Assembly: GCA_022606425.2 (NCBI GenBank)
Contig: JAHDVF020000050.1
Coordinates: forward strand, 186,001-250,000
DNA length: 64,000 nt
Direction: 5' to 3'
Source of the DNA: Lepidostoma basale
Taxonomy: Eukaryota; Arthropoda; Insecta; Trichoptera; Lepidostomatidae
Part shown: piece after piece, positions 1-10,560 of the stretch
Numbering within the stretch: the first letter of the stretch is position 1
How the letters are laid out: every line of letters begins with the position of its first letter
Position numbers and translations under genes: made by a program
The notes under the pieces: generated by a model
Told to the model about the DNA's origin: nothing
Databases searched by the model: none
What the model saw: only the letters and a program-made list of their open reading frames with translations

Positions 1-499
1 AGTATTTATTTAAACATACAAATTGAGATAGGGAACTTGTTTAGTACAAATACTTTTTTTATGCTTCTATATCTTATTCTAAATCATTGATTTGTTCTTG
101 AACGTGGGTTATCCTCTTGGGAAATGGAGAACACAAGCTATTTGTCCACTTTTTTGGCAGTTTTCCTAGCAGGCGTTGTCCCGCTGATGTATTGTAGGCA
201 ACCACACGATTAATTCTTGCATCACCCATTCAATATATTTGGCCGGTTAATTATCATCTTTTTCTGTCTTATCTTACGATATTCTCCGTATGACAGGTCT
301 CTCTTATCTCTCTGTCCACGAGAGTCCTCCCAAGGTAGTCATCTCAGACATCCGAAGAATGTTTTTGGTCCTAACTGTGTCATCTCTAGTTTCTATCCAG
401 ATATCATAATAATGGGCATATGGTATAGAATAATTTCAATACTCCAAAAACAAATCACAAACATACGACTTAAGGTAGCCTATGCTTAAATACATATAT

Positions 500-770
500 A
501 CCTACATAACAACAACAAACCATCACACCACTATATCCTGGCACACCTCTCTAGCTTCCTCCAGATTCATGCACGTCGATTCTTCCGACTTCAAACATGA
601 ACAACCTTTAAAATTTGATTAATTTGGTCATGCCATGTTTTCCTCGGTCTGCCTCGACTCCGTGCTCCATTTACATCATTAACGTATACTTTCTTAACCA
701 ACCATGCGCTCCATATGTCCGAATCAACGCAGTGATCCTTTCATAATTTTGTTCATAATACCTACATCAT
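500..770 (-). mobile_element. A2-type RTE-like LINE 3' fragment
   Basis: Read on the minus strand, this is the end of the family A ORF: fragments of the NDVNG(A/T)RSRGRPRKTWHDQ block, then the cysteine-containing CMNVEEAR-like end, heavily mutated. The tail (AAC repeats at 507-520) stands where other copies have (TTAG)n. It belongs to the septin downstream region. Confidence 0.6.
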
Positions 771-814
771 ATGATTATAAACTAGCTTCTTGAAAATGAT
801 GTAAAAACACTATA

Positions 815-1065
815 ACTAACTAACTAACCATAAGGCCGTTTCTCCGGAAGGGTAGGCTGACATACCTCTCTAGATTCCTCTACATTCATACATCATAACA
901 TGCATGCTCGTTGATTTTTCCAACGTCGAATGTGGCCGCCTTTCAGTATTTGATTAATTTGGTCGTGCCATGCTCTCCTTGGTCTTCCACGGCTTCTCTT
1001 TCCACTCATACTACTTGTATAAAACATTTTAACCATTCTTCTACTAAAAACACTATAATTATCAA
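815..1065 (-). mobile_element. A2-type RTE-like LINE 3' fragment with (TTAG)n tail
   Basis: The minus strand ends in the family signature GGCCTTATGG followed by (TTAG)3-4 at 815-831. Upstream are decayed WHDQINQ and MNV-type codons. It sits within about 150 bp of the septin exon 7 donor, in the next septin intron. Confidence 0.6.
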
Positions 1066-1204
1066 AAACACAGATGGTAGGGCAAACAGCTTAAAGATAT
1101 AAAAATTGTTGCTATTGAAAAGATATACCGATCGGTGATAGGCGACACACTTCAACTGGTTATGGAATGGCACGGGAGGGTTAAGACTAAGCGAAGACAC
1201 TTAC

Positions 1205-1368
1205 GGGCTTGTTGTCCGAGTCCACGTCAGAGAAGCCCATCTGCTGCAGGCGCCGTTTGCGATAGAGCTCATAGTGGCGCGCGTGGGTCTTCTCCCGCAT
1301 GTCCTCCATGTTAGTGCGGATCAGCATCTCACGCAGCTTCACAAAGTCGCAGTGAGTCTCGTTCTCAA
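1205..1368 (-). CDS. Septin2: Septin exon 7 (septin unique element)
   Basis: 164 nt. Carries [20 protein letters not shown] and [10 protein letters not shown] and ends SDVDSDNKP at a GTAAGT donor in phase 0. This is the last exon of the gene inside the window; the following coiled-coil exon must lie left of base 1. Confidence 0.95.
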
Positions 1369-4300
1369 CTACGCACAAGGTAGACAACATAAGAAGAATA
1401 GATATTTAAAAAAATACTAACACTGAAGATATGAATTATCTATTTTGAATGATTAAAAATATAAATAATTTTTAATTGGAACCAAGTTTACTACGTGCAG
1501 TATTCATTTTGTCACATGCTTTTTTGTTGATTATCAAATGCAAAATTAGCGAGTGAAAACATAAAATTTTATTTTTTAAATATAATATTCTTCAAATCAG
1601 ACACTGGAGATATCTTTAATAAGGTCAAGTAAATTTCAAGAAAAAAAAATTGTCTTGATTATAAAATATTTGAAGAGATCATAAGGGAACTCAAAATGAT
1701 TTGAGGGTACTGACGAATAATCTTCTTTGCAGTGGTGGTACTCCTGTAAAAATCCAGAAGCCCGGCTTGCGTAAGAAATTTGGAATCAATACCCCCAAAT
1801 CTAAGTAATCATGCCCCCGCATAAACCAACAACCCACTAAATCACCTTCCAACAATGTTCCTATCAGGCGTAAGAGGAATAGTTACAAGAGCTGAACCTC
1901 TGTAAACCAGAAGAGGTTTGGATTTAATTTTTTTTACGTAAGCCTGGCTTCTGGGCTTCTATGGGAGTTCCGCCACTGCTTCTTTGTACATTAAATGAAA
2001 GAAGTATTCAACTCCTAACACAAACTGGTTTAAAATCGTTGAAAATTTGAATTCAGAATTAGTATCAATTTAAATATAACTCACGAGGAAATGAAATATG
2101 TTTGTACCTTGCACAGTTCCCCAGGGATACTGCCTAGAACGGACCATCTTGTTCCCGATGCGGGCAAAGTCAGTGCTGCCAACTACAGCGAAGGGGATAT
2201 GGGAGTTCATGGAGCCGTTGGTCTCTGATACCGTCTCATCGTCTGTCGGGAACTGGTAAATCTCCACTCCATTGGCTTGGAGCTCCGAGATTATCTTTGC
2301 CTGAAAATTTGATACGGTCCATGAGTAAAATTGCAAAAATAAAAAAAAATATTATGATAATTATTAAAAACATTGGATTTTCACAATACTTTATTCCATT
2401 TGTTACTAACAAACATTTTCAGGCCACAAACATTCTTCCTCATAGCAGATTTCAAAAAATATATTAATTACAAAATTTTGAGAAAACATGTTTGTAAAAA
2501 GTGGTATAAATTGTGGTGAAAATACAATTTTTTAAAAATATTATTCGAATGTGAATCCACAACACAAAATGATGGCGAAAATAAAAGAAAAAAATATCTA
2601 AATTGATCTTCTTTCAGTTCCATTCGATCTAAGAAACTAAACAAAATTATTTATTTAAAGTTTTGAATATACATAAGTAAAATGAGTTGTGTTTTGGTAC
2701 ATATCTTAGAAAACTATATATAATATTACTACCACAACTCCATCCAGGAACTGTTCCTCTTATCTTCCCCTCGGAAACAGACTTTTTTATAAATAAAATC
2801 CCAACCCTAACTGGTCTTCCATTCCTTGACAATAATGTAAGACTATATCATAAACCCTAAATCCCCCCTCGCCCTCATACATTTAGCCCCATCATAAAAC
2901 AACTACCAAATCACATTCCAACAATGTTTCCTACAGACGTAAGAGGAATAGCCATTAGAGCTGAACCTCTGTAAGCTAGAAGATCCAAGTCCAATATATA
3001 ATATTAATGATAACATCTGTTTTCTACAAGCTTTATAACATTTGATTATGCTGCAAGGAGAAACATGTCATTCTTATAAATTGTAAGAAAACAGACATTT
3101 TCAATCATGTTATGTAGATAATAAAGTTATGTTATGATATGAAACTGTGGAGATAATGAGAATATTCTAAAAAAATACTGTTTATAATACATATCTAGAT
3201 ATCGAAGAGGAAGAATAATGATCATTATTGAATACTGTATAACGTATAAGCAGTAAATAACACTGTGATTATAATAACTGCATTACCGACTTATGAATCA
3301 TTTGATTGCACTTGCCCACGTTGGCACGTATAATAAACAAAACAATTATTATTGTTCGATAATATGAAAACAAAGCACTGTTGCTCAGATGAATTGTTCC
3401 ACAATGATACACATAACAAAGGATGATACCTTGAACTTCTGCAGCTCGGTTTTGGAGATAGTATCCGCCTTGGCAATGATGGGGATTACATTCACTTTAG
3501 TGTCGAGCTTCTTCATGCACACCAGATCAATTGACTTCAAACCGTGACCTATAAAAAATTAACAATATAGTAAAAAATAGACCCTTCAAGTGGACAATTA
3601 AGCACTGCAAAATTTTAAGGCAAAGTAAATTAAGAAAATTAATGGATTTTTTTTAAACACAAAAGGCATGGTTCTACTATTAAGTTAGACAAATGATTTT
3701 ATTCTGCACTTTTGTCTAGAAAATTATCAACAATATAAACACAAGAAAAAGTAATTAAATTCTAGTGAAAAGAGTGACGTATAATATCGTAACGTGCTAG
3801 AGGATGTTGGTCTTTTTGTTCCTGATAGATTTCTCCGACAGCACAGATTGTTTTACCTACCGGCCACCAGAACCAATCTCCCTCTGGTGACACCAGTGGG
3901 AAGAGCAATTAGTCTGTTGAACGCAGTCTCCTCAGAGATCGACGTCTTTCATATTAGTGAAAGTACGTTCAGGAGACAAATACTCGTGAATTTAGAAAGT
4001 ATCTTGTCTTCCTAATGTCAAACCATCTCTAATGTGTTCCTGGTACTATGTTGTATTTTTATAATATTTTATCTGTACTCAATAGATGCCTTAAACAATT
4101 TCCTGTTTGTAATGTCTTTTGAGTTAATAAACTGATTTGATTTGATAATACATCAAAAGAAAAGAAGGGTTGTAAACCTATGCAATATTCTATTGAAGAG
4201 GAACTGTACATAATACAGATGATTAGATTTAAGTACAGTATAGGTGCATTTCTAGTAGTATTCCTATCAAAAATATTGGATGCTTAATTTTTATAAATGT

Positions 4301-7300
4301 TTAGCAGCCTATATATTATATCAAGTATAGTGTAACATGATCTTTTCGGAGATTGATAACTTTCATATTAGTGAAAGTTACTCTTGTTAATGGGAAGTAT
4401 CTTGTCTTCCTAAAGTCGAAACCATCTCTCACATGTTCCTGGTATTATGTATTATATTTTACGCATTCTCAAAAGATGCTTTTTTTAACTGCTTCCACTT
4501 TTGTCATTATTTCAACAACGACAGATTTCGCCAGGCTCGCTGGCATCGACAGACTGATCTGGTCTAGTCTGTCAATGCTAGCAAGTCTGGTGAAACCGGT
4601 CACTGTCGAAATAAAGACACAAATGAAAGCAGTTGAAAAATATTGTTTTATTAAATTATTATTTAAATTGAGCCTCCATCAAGAGATTACAGTCAAATAA
4701 TTTGATTATCTCAATAGATAAACAATCTAAAGTTTGTTTGTAATGTCTATTAATAAATAAACTTAATTTGAATTTGAAATTTTGAACAGAGACATGTATA
4801 CAAAGCTAGTAACCGATTAGGATTAATTTTTTTTTTATGATTGAATAAGGACATAAGTATAAATTTGGATGAATCTAAATTCAATGCTGCATATAATATA
4901 TGATAACAAGATGTGGTGAGCCGCCGAAACCGGTTAAAGCCATAAACTTAAGTGGAATTAAACTAAATATATATTATAAAGGAATTTTGAATGAAATATA
5001 ATTGGAGCTCTGTTTACCCGTGGGGCAGATGAAGTAGAGACAGACGTGGGTGCGGCTGTCGTGGTAAGAGTTGAGGGACCTCTTAATCTTCAGCTCTTCT
5101 TGCAAATATGCTTCAAATTGGGCGTCGATGTAGTCTACTACGGCCTTGAAGCTGTCATCCTTGTTGATTTGGTCGCCGTAACCCACCGTATCACATATTG
5201 TCAGCTAAGAAAGAAAAAACACATTTAAAACAATCAGCAAATCCGTCATGTCCAAAGGATGGACACCACTAGACTCCCCTATATTGCACTGCATAATCAG
5301 CCTAACGGAAGATCTCTTAAAATATGGAAGGACAGCTCACAGGAAAAGCAATCCTCTGTAGAACAGACCACACAGGTCCGCAAAGAAGAAGCAAATCATT
5401 GGACAAATTAACTTGGCCAAAGACGGTCCCAAGACCGGTAAGAAAGGAGAAGGGGTTAGCATGCAAGGTTAGTAACCATCTTCTTCTTCAGCCTATTCCC
5501 ATCCACTCTTGGACAAAGGCCTTCTCCATTTGCTTCCACGTCACTCTGTTTTGTGCAGACTGCATCCAGATTATTCCGACATGTCTGTTTAGGTCAACTT
5601 TCCACCGTAGTTGCGGCCGCCCTGCACTTTTCTTTGCTGTCCAGTCTCCAAATCAGCAGTCTTCTTGTTTATTTTTCGTCCGAGCTTCTGGCTACGTGAT
5701 TTGCCCATTGCCACTTTAGAGACGCTACCCGGTGGATGATGTCTCTTAGGCTTATTCCAAACATGGTTCATTCCATGGCTCTTTGGATCACTCATAGTTT
5801 CTCGGCACTTTGTTTGGACAATGTTATAGTTTCGAGGCCATAAGTAGCAGTTTTCAGTTTTATCGGTATTTTACAGCTTTTAAAGATGTAAAGCTTAGTC
5901 CAATTGAGGACCGTTTTCACAAAGCGAAATATCTACAAAATGTAAAATTTTCAGAAGGTTTTTTCATGTTAAAAATAATACGTTTTGTATGAAATCGCGA
6001 TATTTGAACCGCTACAACTTCGCACATATACCATTTTGTTAAAAAATTATTTCACCAATCGATAGAGCTCACATGGAAGAACCCATTTCCATAAAAAATA
6101 CTATTTTTATTTTTTGTAGAAATTCTGCTTTGTGAAAACGGTCCTCAATTCTTCTCTTGAGCTGTGGTTTGTTTTTCTCGGCCCAATCGAATACTGTGTC
6201 CCAGGTATGTTTATTCCTGGATGTTCTCGATTTTGCTGTCATCCATCGATTTAAAGCCATTCCGTGCCCATCAACCCTTGGTTATTAACCTACATGCCAT
6301 AAAAACAAACACAAGCTCACAGTACAGAGAAGAAAGGCTCGGACAACGGAGTATTCTGGAAACCGATATGAGCAAATCATTGGACTGTGTTAGACAAATT
6401 TGTCGAGTGAGCATCGACAGACATTAGCAACAACAAACCAACACGCCGTTTCTCCGCAGGGGTAGGCAGAGAGAATGGACCGCTACACTACTCTATCCTG
6501 ACATACCTCTTTAGCTTCCTCTACATTCATATATCAAGTCATACATGCACGTCGATTCTTCCGGCTTCTGACATAACCTTTAAAAGTTGATTAATTTGGT
6601 CATGCCTTATTTTCTTCGGTCTACCTCAACTTTGTACTCTATTTAGATCGTTAACGTATACTTTTTTAACCATTCTTTCTTCACCCATGCGCTCCATACG
6701 CTTAATGCATTTAGATAGATAATGAATAGAACAAGAAATAGAGGAAGACGGAGGAAAAAGTTTCCCGATCAAATTAATCAAATATTTATTTAAACATCTC
6801 ATACAAATGCCACAAATCGATCTACATTCTTCCTTTTGAAGAAGTTAACCATAAAAAAAATTTAAGTGTTACCTTTAGGCGAACATTGGATTCTTGCAGT
6901 TCATAAGTGTGGGCTTTTAGCTTCACGGTGGGGAGAGAGTGGGGACTTGGGGTAGATTCAAAACTCGTATTGAACAGCGAATCCATCAAGGTGGACTTTC
7001 CCAAACCCGTTTCACCTACAAACGAGCAATTATTAAACATCTTATGTTCATTTTAGTAAACATTAACGATAAAAGCAGGTAAAGAACACTCACCGATACA
7101 CAAAATGTTGAAAACAAATCCATTTTGAACACTCTTATTTACCAGTTGGTCCGGGAGGCTGTCGAATCCAACGTGACCCGACAGTTTGAGGTTGCGAATA
7201 TGGGCTTCGACCTGAAATTTCCGATGGAACAGTTAGAACAATGATACATTATGGGCAGCGGAATGTGTTATTAACTGTACAAAATATTCAAACTCGGCCG

Positions 7301-7622
7301 TGTCCTGATAATGATGTGACAGTCGTCGAACGTGACTCAATTTTCTCTATTGCTTATTCACTCATACTCTATGTGAACGTATGCGAATGACAGAGACAGA
7401 GGTAAATTTCTACAAAGGGTGAAATGGAACAACGCCCTGGTTTCATACGAGTTTTTACCGTAGAAATATACATTTTTTAGAGAAAATTACACTCATTGAG
7501 AATAAAAGAAACATTAAACTTAACGATCACATAGTTTAAATAGAAAAAATACAAGCTTTAACGCAAAAATTAAGAGATGTTAGAGAGCTCACCCGCGAGA
7601 CGTCCACATCCATGGCGGCCAT
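1205..7622 (-). CDS. Septin2: Septin, SEPT6 group (Septin 2-like); partial, C-terminal exon(s) outside window
   Basis: Septins are GTP-binding filament proteins that polymerise as hetero-oligomers at the cell cortex and cytokinetic furrow. Coding exons on the minus strand, in order: 7622-7593, 7211-7094, 7015-6873, 5204-5018, 3548-3430, 2300-2108, 1368-1205. All junctions are GT-AG, phases agree, and the joined length is 954 nt (318 codons). Visible landmarks: G1 P-loop GETGLGKST (residues 50-58), G3 DTVGYGD (102-108), G4 AKAD (185-188), and the septin unique element with WGTVQVENE and the HYELYR block in the last exon. Wording is closest to the SEPT6/8/11 group and Drosophila Septin 2. The family's C-terminal coiled coil is expected just after SDVDSDNKP and is not found in bases 1-1200, so the gene continues leftwards. 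Introns 3 to 6 carry transposon insertions but the reading frame is intact. The symbol is by family; Drosophila Septin 5 is an equally close paralogue. Confidence 0.95.
1730..1978. mobile_element. hAT-type MITE with 8-bp TSD
   Basis: 249 bp with long terminal inverted repeats beginning CAGTGG(T/C)GG and containing CCAGAAGCC and GGCTT. An exact 8-bp duplication CTTCTTTG flanks it (1722-1729 and 1979-1986), which with the CAGTGG ends fits the hAT superfamily. It lies in septin intron 6 and has no coding potential. Decayed relatives are at about 2825-2985 and 28735-28880. Confidence 0.85.
2108..2300 (-). CDS. Septin2: Septin exon 6
   Basis: 193 nt. Contains [11 protein letters not shown] and PFAVVGS, then the start of the septin unique element (RQYPWGTVQ). 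Ends in phase 1 at GTACAA. Confidence 0.95.
2825..2985. mobile_element. Decayed relative of the 1730-1978 MITE
   Basis: Shares internal stretches with that MITE, such as AACAATGTTTCC then GACGTAAGAGGAATAG and GCTGAACCTCTGTAA. Terminal repeats are not recognisable. Lies in septin intron 5. Confidence 0.5.
3430..3548 (-). CDS. Septin2: Septin exon 5 with G4
   Basis: 119 nt. Begins [14 protein letters not shown] and contains [10 protein letters not shown] with the septin AKAD guanine-specificity motif. Ends in phase 0 at GTATCA. Confidence 0.95.
3790..4145 (+). mobile_element. J-family jockey/CR1-like LINE 3' fragment
   Basis: Encodes the C-terminal end typical of this family: [20 protein letters not shown], then [20 protein letters not shown] and a stop. 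A short 3' UTR ends in (TTTGAT)n at 4133-4145. It is 5'-truncated, inside septin intron 4, on the strand opposite to the gene. Confidence 0.8.
4487..4634. repeat. Foldback element with GAAACCGGTC core
   Basis: Left arm AACTGCTTCCACTTTTGTC pairs imperfectly with the right arm ending AAAGCAGTT. The right arm carries a GTCAATG box, a short hairpin, and GAAACCGGTC at 4592-4601. Same family as 10441-10552 and 53711-53800. In septin intron 4. Confidence 0.7.
5018..5204 (-). CDS. Septin2: Septin exon 4 with G3
   Basis: 187 nt. Begins [17 protein letters not shown] (G3, DTVGYGD) and ends CLYFICPTG, leaving in phase 1 at GTAAAC. The preceding 1.67-kb intron is enlarged by an F-family LINE fragment, a MITE and an A2 LINE copy. 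Confidence 0.95.
5475..6270 (-). mobile_element. F-family RTE-like LINE 3' fragment, interrupted by a MITE
   Basis: On the minus strand the order runs from RNKHTWDT- and LKRRIED-like codons to the KWQWAGH-like block and a (GAA)n tail near 5475-5485. The homologous copy at 13500-13960 lacks the insert found here at 5906-6146. In septin intron 3. Confidence 0.65.
5906..6146. mobile_element. 241-bp MITE, superfamily unassigned, AATT flanks
   Basis: Terminal inverted repeats GAGGACCGTTTTCACAAAGC and its complement flank a non-coding interior. AATT occurs on both sides (5902-5905, 6147-6150), and the homologous F copy at about 13970 reads through the site uninterrupted (AGTCCAATTTTTG). The target duplication may be AATT or part of it, so the superfamily is left open. 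Confidence 0.75.
6437..6720 (-). mobile_element. A2-type RTE-like LINE 3' fragment
   Basis: The minus-strand 3' end shows the family signature TACCCCTGCGGAGAAACGGCG without a long (TTAG) tail. The EERMVKK(V/L)YVND and CMNVEEA codons are partly legible. Lies in septin intron 3, about 150 bp from exon 3. Confidence 0.6.
6873..7015 (-). CDS. Septin2: Septin exon 3 with P-loop (G1)
   Basis: 143 nt, separated from exon 2 by an intron of only 78 bp. Holds [20 protein letters not shown] (G1) and the switch I segment up to QESNVRLK. Ends in phase 0 at GTAACA. Confidence 0.95.
7094..7211 (-). CDS. Septin2: Septin exon 2
   Basis: 118 nt, entered after TTTCAG and left at GTGAGT in phase 1, inside the first glycine codon of the P-loop. 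Carries the conserved [20 protein letters not shown] stretch that precedes the septin G domain. Confidence 0.95.
7593..7622 (-). CDS. Septin2: Septin exon 1 (start codon)
   Basis: Encodes [10 protein letters not shown] and ends in phase 0 at a GTGAGC donor. The first ATG (7622) has A at -3 and G at +4; a second in-frame ATG is at codon 4. Very short first coding exons are usual for this septin group, where the conserved part starts with [20 protein letters not shown] in the next exon. Confidence 0.85.
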
Positions 7623-7852
7623 GTTTAAAAACAAACAGGGTGTCAACCTTAGGAAACAAATGATTTTTTTTCTGACGGGCTGTCATGTCTCGCAGTTGGT
7701 ACCCTTTGCGAATCGCATTGCATTATTTCAACATGGCAGATTGCGGCAGTGGTGTACTATCATGTGAGTCGATAAAATAATGTTTTTACGAGTTTGAGTG
7801 ATAAAAAGTGAAAAATTTTAGTGCGAGTTTGTGAATTGTGACTGCCTCTATC
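7623..7852. promoter_or_regulatory. Head-to-head intergenic region, candidate bidirectional promoter
   Basis: The septin start (7622, minus) and the neurobeachin start (7853, plus) are only 230 bp apart and diverge. Both 5' UTRs, or the first parts of them, must therefore lie here or be spliced in from elsewhere. I see no clear TATA box. No transposon fragment is recognisable, in contrast to nearly everything around it. Transcription start sites cannot be set from sequence alone. Confidence 0.55.
7733..7780 (+). CDS. Possible upstream ORF or alternative short first exon of neurobeachin
   Basis: A 15-codon ORF starting MADCGSGVLS and ending at TAA lies 73 bp before the neurobeachin ATG. After the tenth codon the sequence reads T-GTGAGT, a strong splice donor, so it could alternatively be a tiny alternative first exon. 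Both this ORF and the main one begin Met-Ala-Asp. Nothing proves it is translated. Confidence 0.25.
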   Translation: MADCGSGVLSCESIK

Positions 7853-8011
7853 ATGGCAGACCTCAAAGTGCCACCGTTCAGTGACATCAAAAGACCGGAG
7901 GAGGTGGTGAGGATGCCTATGAACGATAGCCTGAAATTCGCCGTTCTTATCGGGCTGATTGAAGTCGGACAGGTGACCAACCGCGAGGTGGTGAACACCG
8001 TGCTACACTTG
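7853..8011 (+). CDS. rg: Neurobeachin / rugose, first coding exon (partial gene)
   Basis: Neurobeachin is a very large BEACH-domain, A-kinase-anchoring protein of neuronal membrane traffic, called rugose in Drosophila. The exon encodes 53 residues starting [20 protein letters not shown] and carries [20 protein letters not shown], the hallmark N-terminal block of the neurobeachin armadillo-like region. It ends at NTVLHL in phase 0, with the donor GTGAGT at 8012; the family continues with a VGGEFD-like segment that I could not find downstream. The start ATG has A at -3 and G at +4. The residues before MNDSLKF are variable between species, so the true start could be the upstream ATG at 7733 if splicing joins them. 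Confident to family; the symbol is the fly name. Confidence 0.88.
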
Positions 8012-8921
8012 GTGAGTTCTTATCAACTGGCCCTTATCAGTGTCACGTCCCCGTATCGATTTGTTTTGAGCCCCGCGACATGACGGCTAGAAACCACTGT
8101 TTGACAGATGCGGCCTTTGTAGATCGACAGTCGTGGAGATAGTGCTTTTAATATCGCTGGAACCTACGTGCTTCTGATCCACGCCTACTTTTGTACCTGT
8201 TCTTTTATTTACGTTTGTTATCGCTATTTTTTTATTATTTTCTAATGAAAGGAAAACGTGCAAACGACGAAATCATAGTCTGAGTGCGCCTCGATGATAT
8301 GTTTTTTTTTTAATTCTTACACTTCTTCATTAGCTCGTTTATTACTAACTAAAAAAACCGGTATCACATGATATCATAAATATCTAAAACTTCATATTTT
8401 GTTTATATTGATCGTACAGGAATCGTATTGTTTTCTAATTGGTTTACTTGTCATATCGTGTGTATTCCCCCTCGATGTTTATTTACGCGGTCACTTTCAA
8501 TAACTTTCGCTTTCCCGACTCAGTGGCTAGACTATATTGTCCATATAGCATGTCAACCGCCACACAGGTATGCTCTGACTTAAGAACAATAATTCCTAAC
8601 GTTTTATTGATATAATCTAGTCACCTTATATTTCACTAGCATCCCACATGCACACACCTGATTTTCCAATTGTGACATTTCGATTTTGAGATATTCAAAT
8701 TTAGATTGTTGTTGTCGAATCCGATTTTGTTTATAGGTAGATCCAAAGAAACATTGAAATCAAGTCGACTGGTACTTATCCACGTAAATAAAAAAATATA
8801 TAAGCAACGTTCTAAATTCAAATGAAACAAATGCACATTAGTTGTATTTTGACAGGCATTTCTGCAAACCTGTATTTCTACAATTGACGACGCTTTTCTC
8901 ATCGGTTGCACAACGTCGCTT

Positions 8922-8945
8922 ATTAATTAATTAATTAATTAATTA
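8922..8945. repeat. (TTAA)n microsatellite
   Basis: Six uninterrupted copies of a TTAA/TAAT tetramer. The sequence around it (8012-9545) is AT-rich intron in which I see no gene or clear repeat family. Confidence 0.9.
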
Positions 8946-9548
8946 AAACATCTTGATGATACTCGAGCTATAATGTTAATTATGGTTTAATTATTTTGTG
9001 TTATATTAGAGGAGTCTAAAAGTGGTAAATCGATATGCTATTCGTGTAACAAATGTATTCATTAAATATTTTAGAATAACTCATATTGACCTCAGGCTTA
9101 AATGTAAGATAGTTGAAAGTTGTATTAACGATGTTATTAAAAAACGCACACGTAAATTTATCATCAAAAAGTTATTTTTATTGTAGTAGTAGTAGGTTCT
9201 GATTTTAAAAATTTGGTTTGGTTCATGTGGTGTTCCCGTAAAATTTGAGATATTTCGTGTATAAGTGAATTATTTTGGGCAATTTGATTGTTGCCACACT
9301 TTATAATAGTTAATTATGACACGTGATACGTTTGTACTGTTTTGATGTCAAAATTATATAAGTTTTTTCGTTAAAATAAAGAATTTTGACAGGTGTTAAA
9401 ATATTTTTTCATTTGTTCCAATAACAATTTGAATAATTTCTTCAATAATATTTGAAAGTTCTTCCTGGTGTTGGATTCTTTTACTGCCTAATTACAGCTA
9501 ATTAAAAAAAACGATGGATACGTGGAGTAATAAATAATATTAAATTTA

Positions 9549-10168
9549 TCTCGCAGGGCGAAAAGAGAAGGATGGAGTGCCGCATCGGTTAAAGTGTGGC
9601 AATCCATTCTTTCTACATGAGGGAGTATGGTAGTTATCCGTGGCTCTATCTCACGGCATTTCTTTTGGGAATGCTCTGAACCAATTCTTTACAGCTTCGA
9701 AGAGATGGGCATCTCACTATCCATTTCTAAATTAATCAGGGTATATTTCGAGAACTCGGCCGTGCTAGAGGGTGTTGGTCTTTTTGTCCCTGATACATTT
9801 CTCCGACAGCGACAGCACTGATTGTTTTACCTACCGGCCACCAGAACCAATCTGCCTCTGGTGACACCGGTGGGAAGAGCAATTAGTCTGCTGAACGTGG
9901 TCTCCTCGGAGATCGACGTCTTTTATATAAGTTAAGGTTCGTTCAGGGGACAAATACTCTTGACTTTAGAAAGTATGTTGTCTTCCTAGTGTCGAACCAT
10001 ATCTAATGCGTTCCTGGTGTTATGTTGTATTTTTATAATATTTTACATGTACTCAATAGATGCCTTATTTTGCTGTTTGTAATGTCTTTTGAGTTAATAA
10101 ACTGATTTGATTTAATTTGATTTCTGCCAACCCTTTCGGGGAAACTGCGTGATGGTTAGTTAGATTAT
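9549..10168 (+). mobile_element. S-family SINE-like element, split by a J-family LINE
   Basis: The left part (9549-9621, GGGCGAAAAGAGAAGGATGG to CATTCTTTCT) and the right part (10127-10168, GCCAACCCTTTCGGGG to GTGATGGTTAGTTAG) join to give the same sequence found whole at 39870-40020. The 3' half matches the LINE A end, including (TTAG)n. Confidence 0.75.
9622..10126 (+). mobile_element. J-family jockey/CR1-like LINE inserted in an S element
   Basis: Decayed C-terminal coding (GVGLFVPDTFLRQRQ, then RTN and the [10 protein letters not shown] block) followed by the family 3' UTR and a (TTTGATTTAA)-like tail ending at about 10122. TTTCT on both sides is a candidate short target duplication. The nesting shows J moved after S was in place. 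Confidence 0.75.
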
Positions 10169-10440
10169 TTGGTTAACAATTCTTTGCATTAATTAAATTT
10201 AGGCTGACAAGACTGTAAATTGGGTTTGTACAAAGCCATGAAAATAATTAATAATTTAAGGATTATGAAAATTGACAGGAACATCTTTGATTCCATAATC
10301 AGGCAATCGGGTAGCGTGAGTTTAACGATGCGTACAATATTTTAGAGAAGTTTTTAAGATAATCGAATGAAATTATACTGAAATCTCATAATGGAAGTTC
10401 ATTTAAAAATAACAATTAAATAAAACGATGTTTTTTTTCA

Positions 10441-10552
10441 TTAATTCCACTTTTGTCTTTACTTCGACAGCGACCGGTCACCAGTCTGTCGATGCCAGCG
10501 AGCCGGCCGAAACCGGTCGTTGTCGAAATAAAGACAAAGTGGAAGTAGTTAA
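10441..10552. repeat. Foldback element with GAAACCGGTC core
   Basis: Arms TTCCACTTTTGTCTTTACTT and its near complement enclose CTGTCGATG, a hairpin, and GAAACCGGTC (10509-10518). The right arm is followed by an A1 LINE insertion; the broken foldback sequence seems to resume after it at 11198. Confidence 0.75.
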
Positions 10553-10560
10553 AAACTTCG

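Noticed and set aside
1..1200. C-terminal coiled-coil exon of the septin
   Set aside because: The minus strand holds two decayed LINE A fragments and AT-rich DNA, but no Glu/Lys-rich coiled-coil frame preceded by an acceptor.
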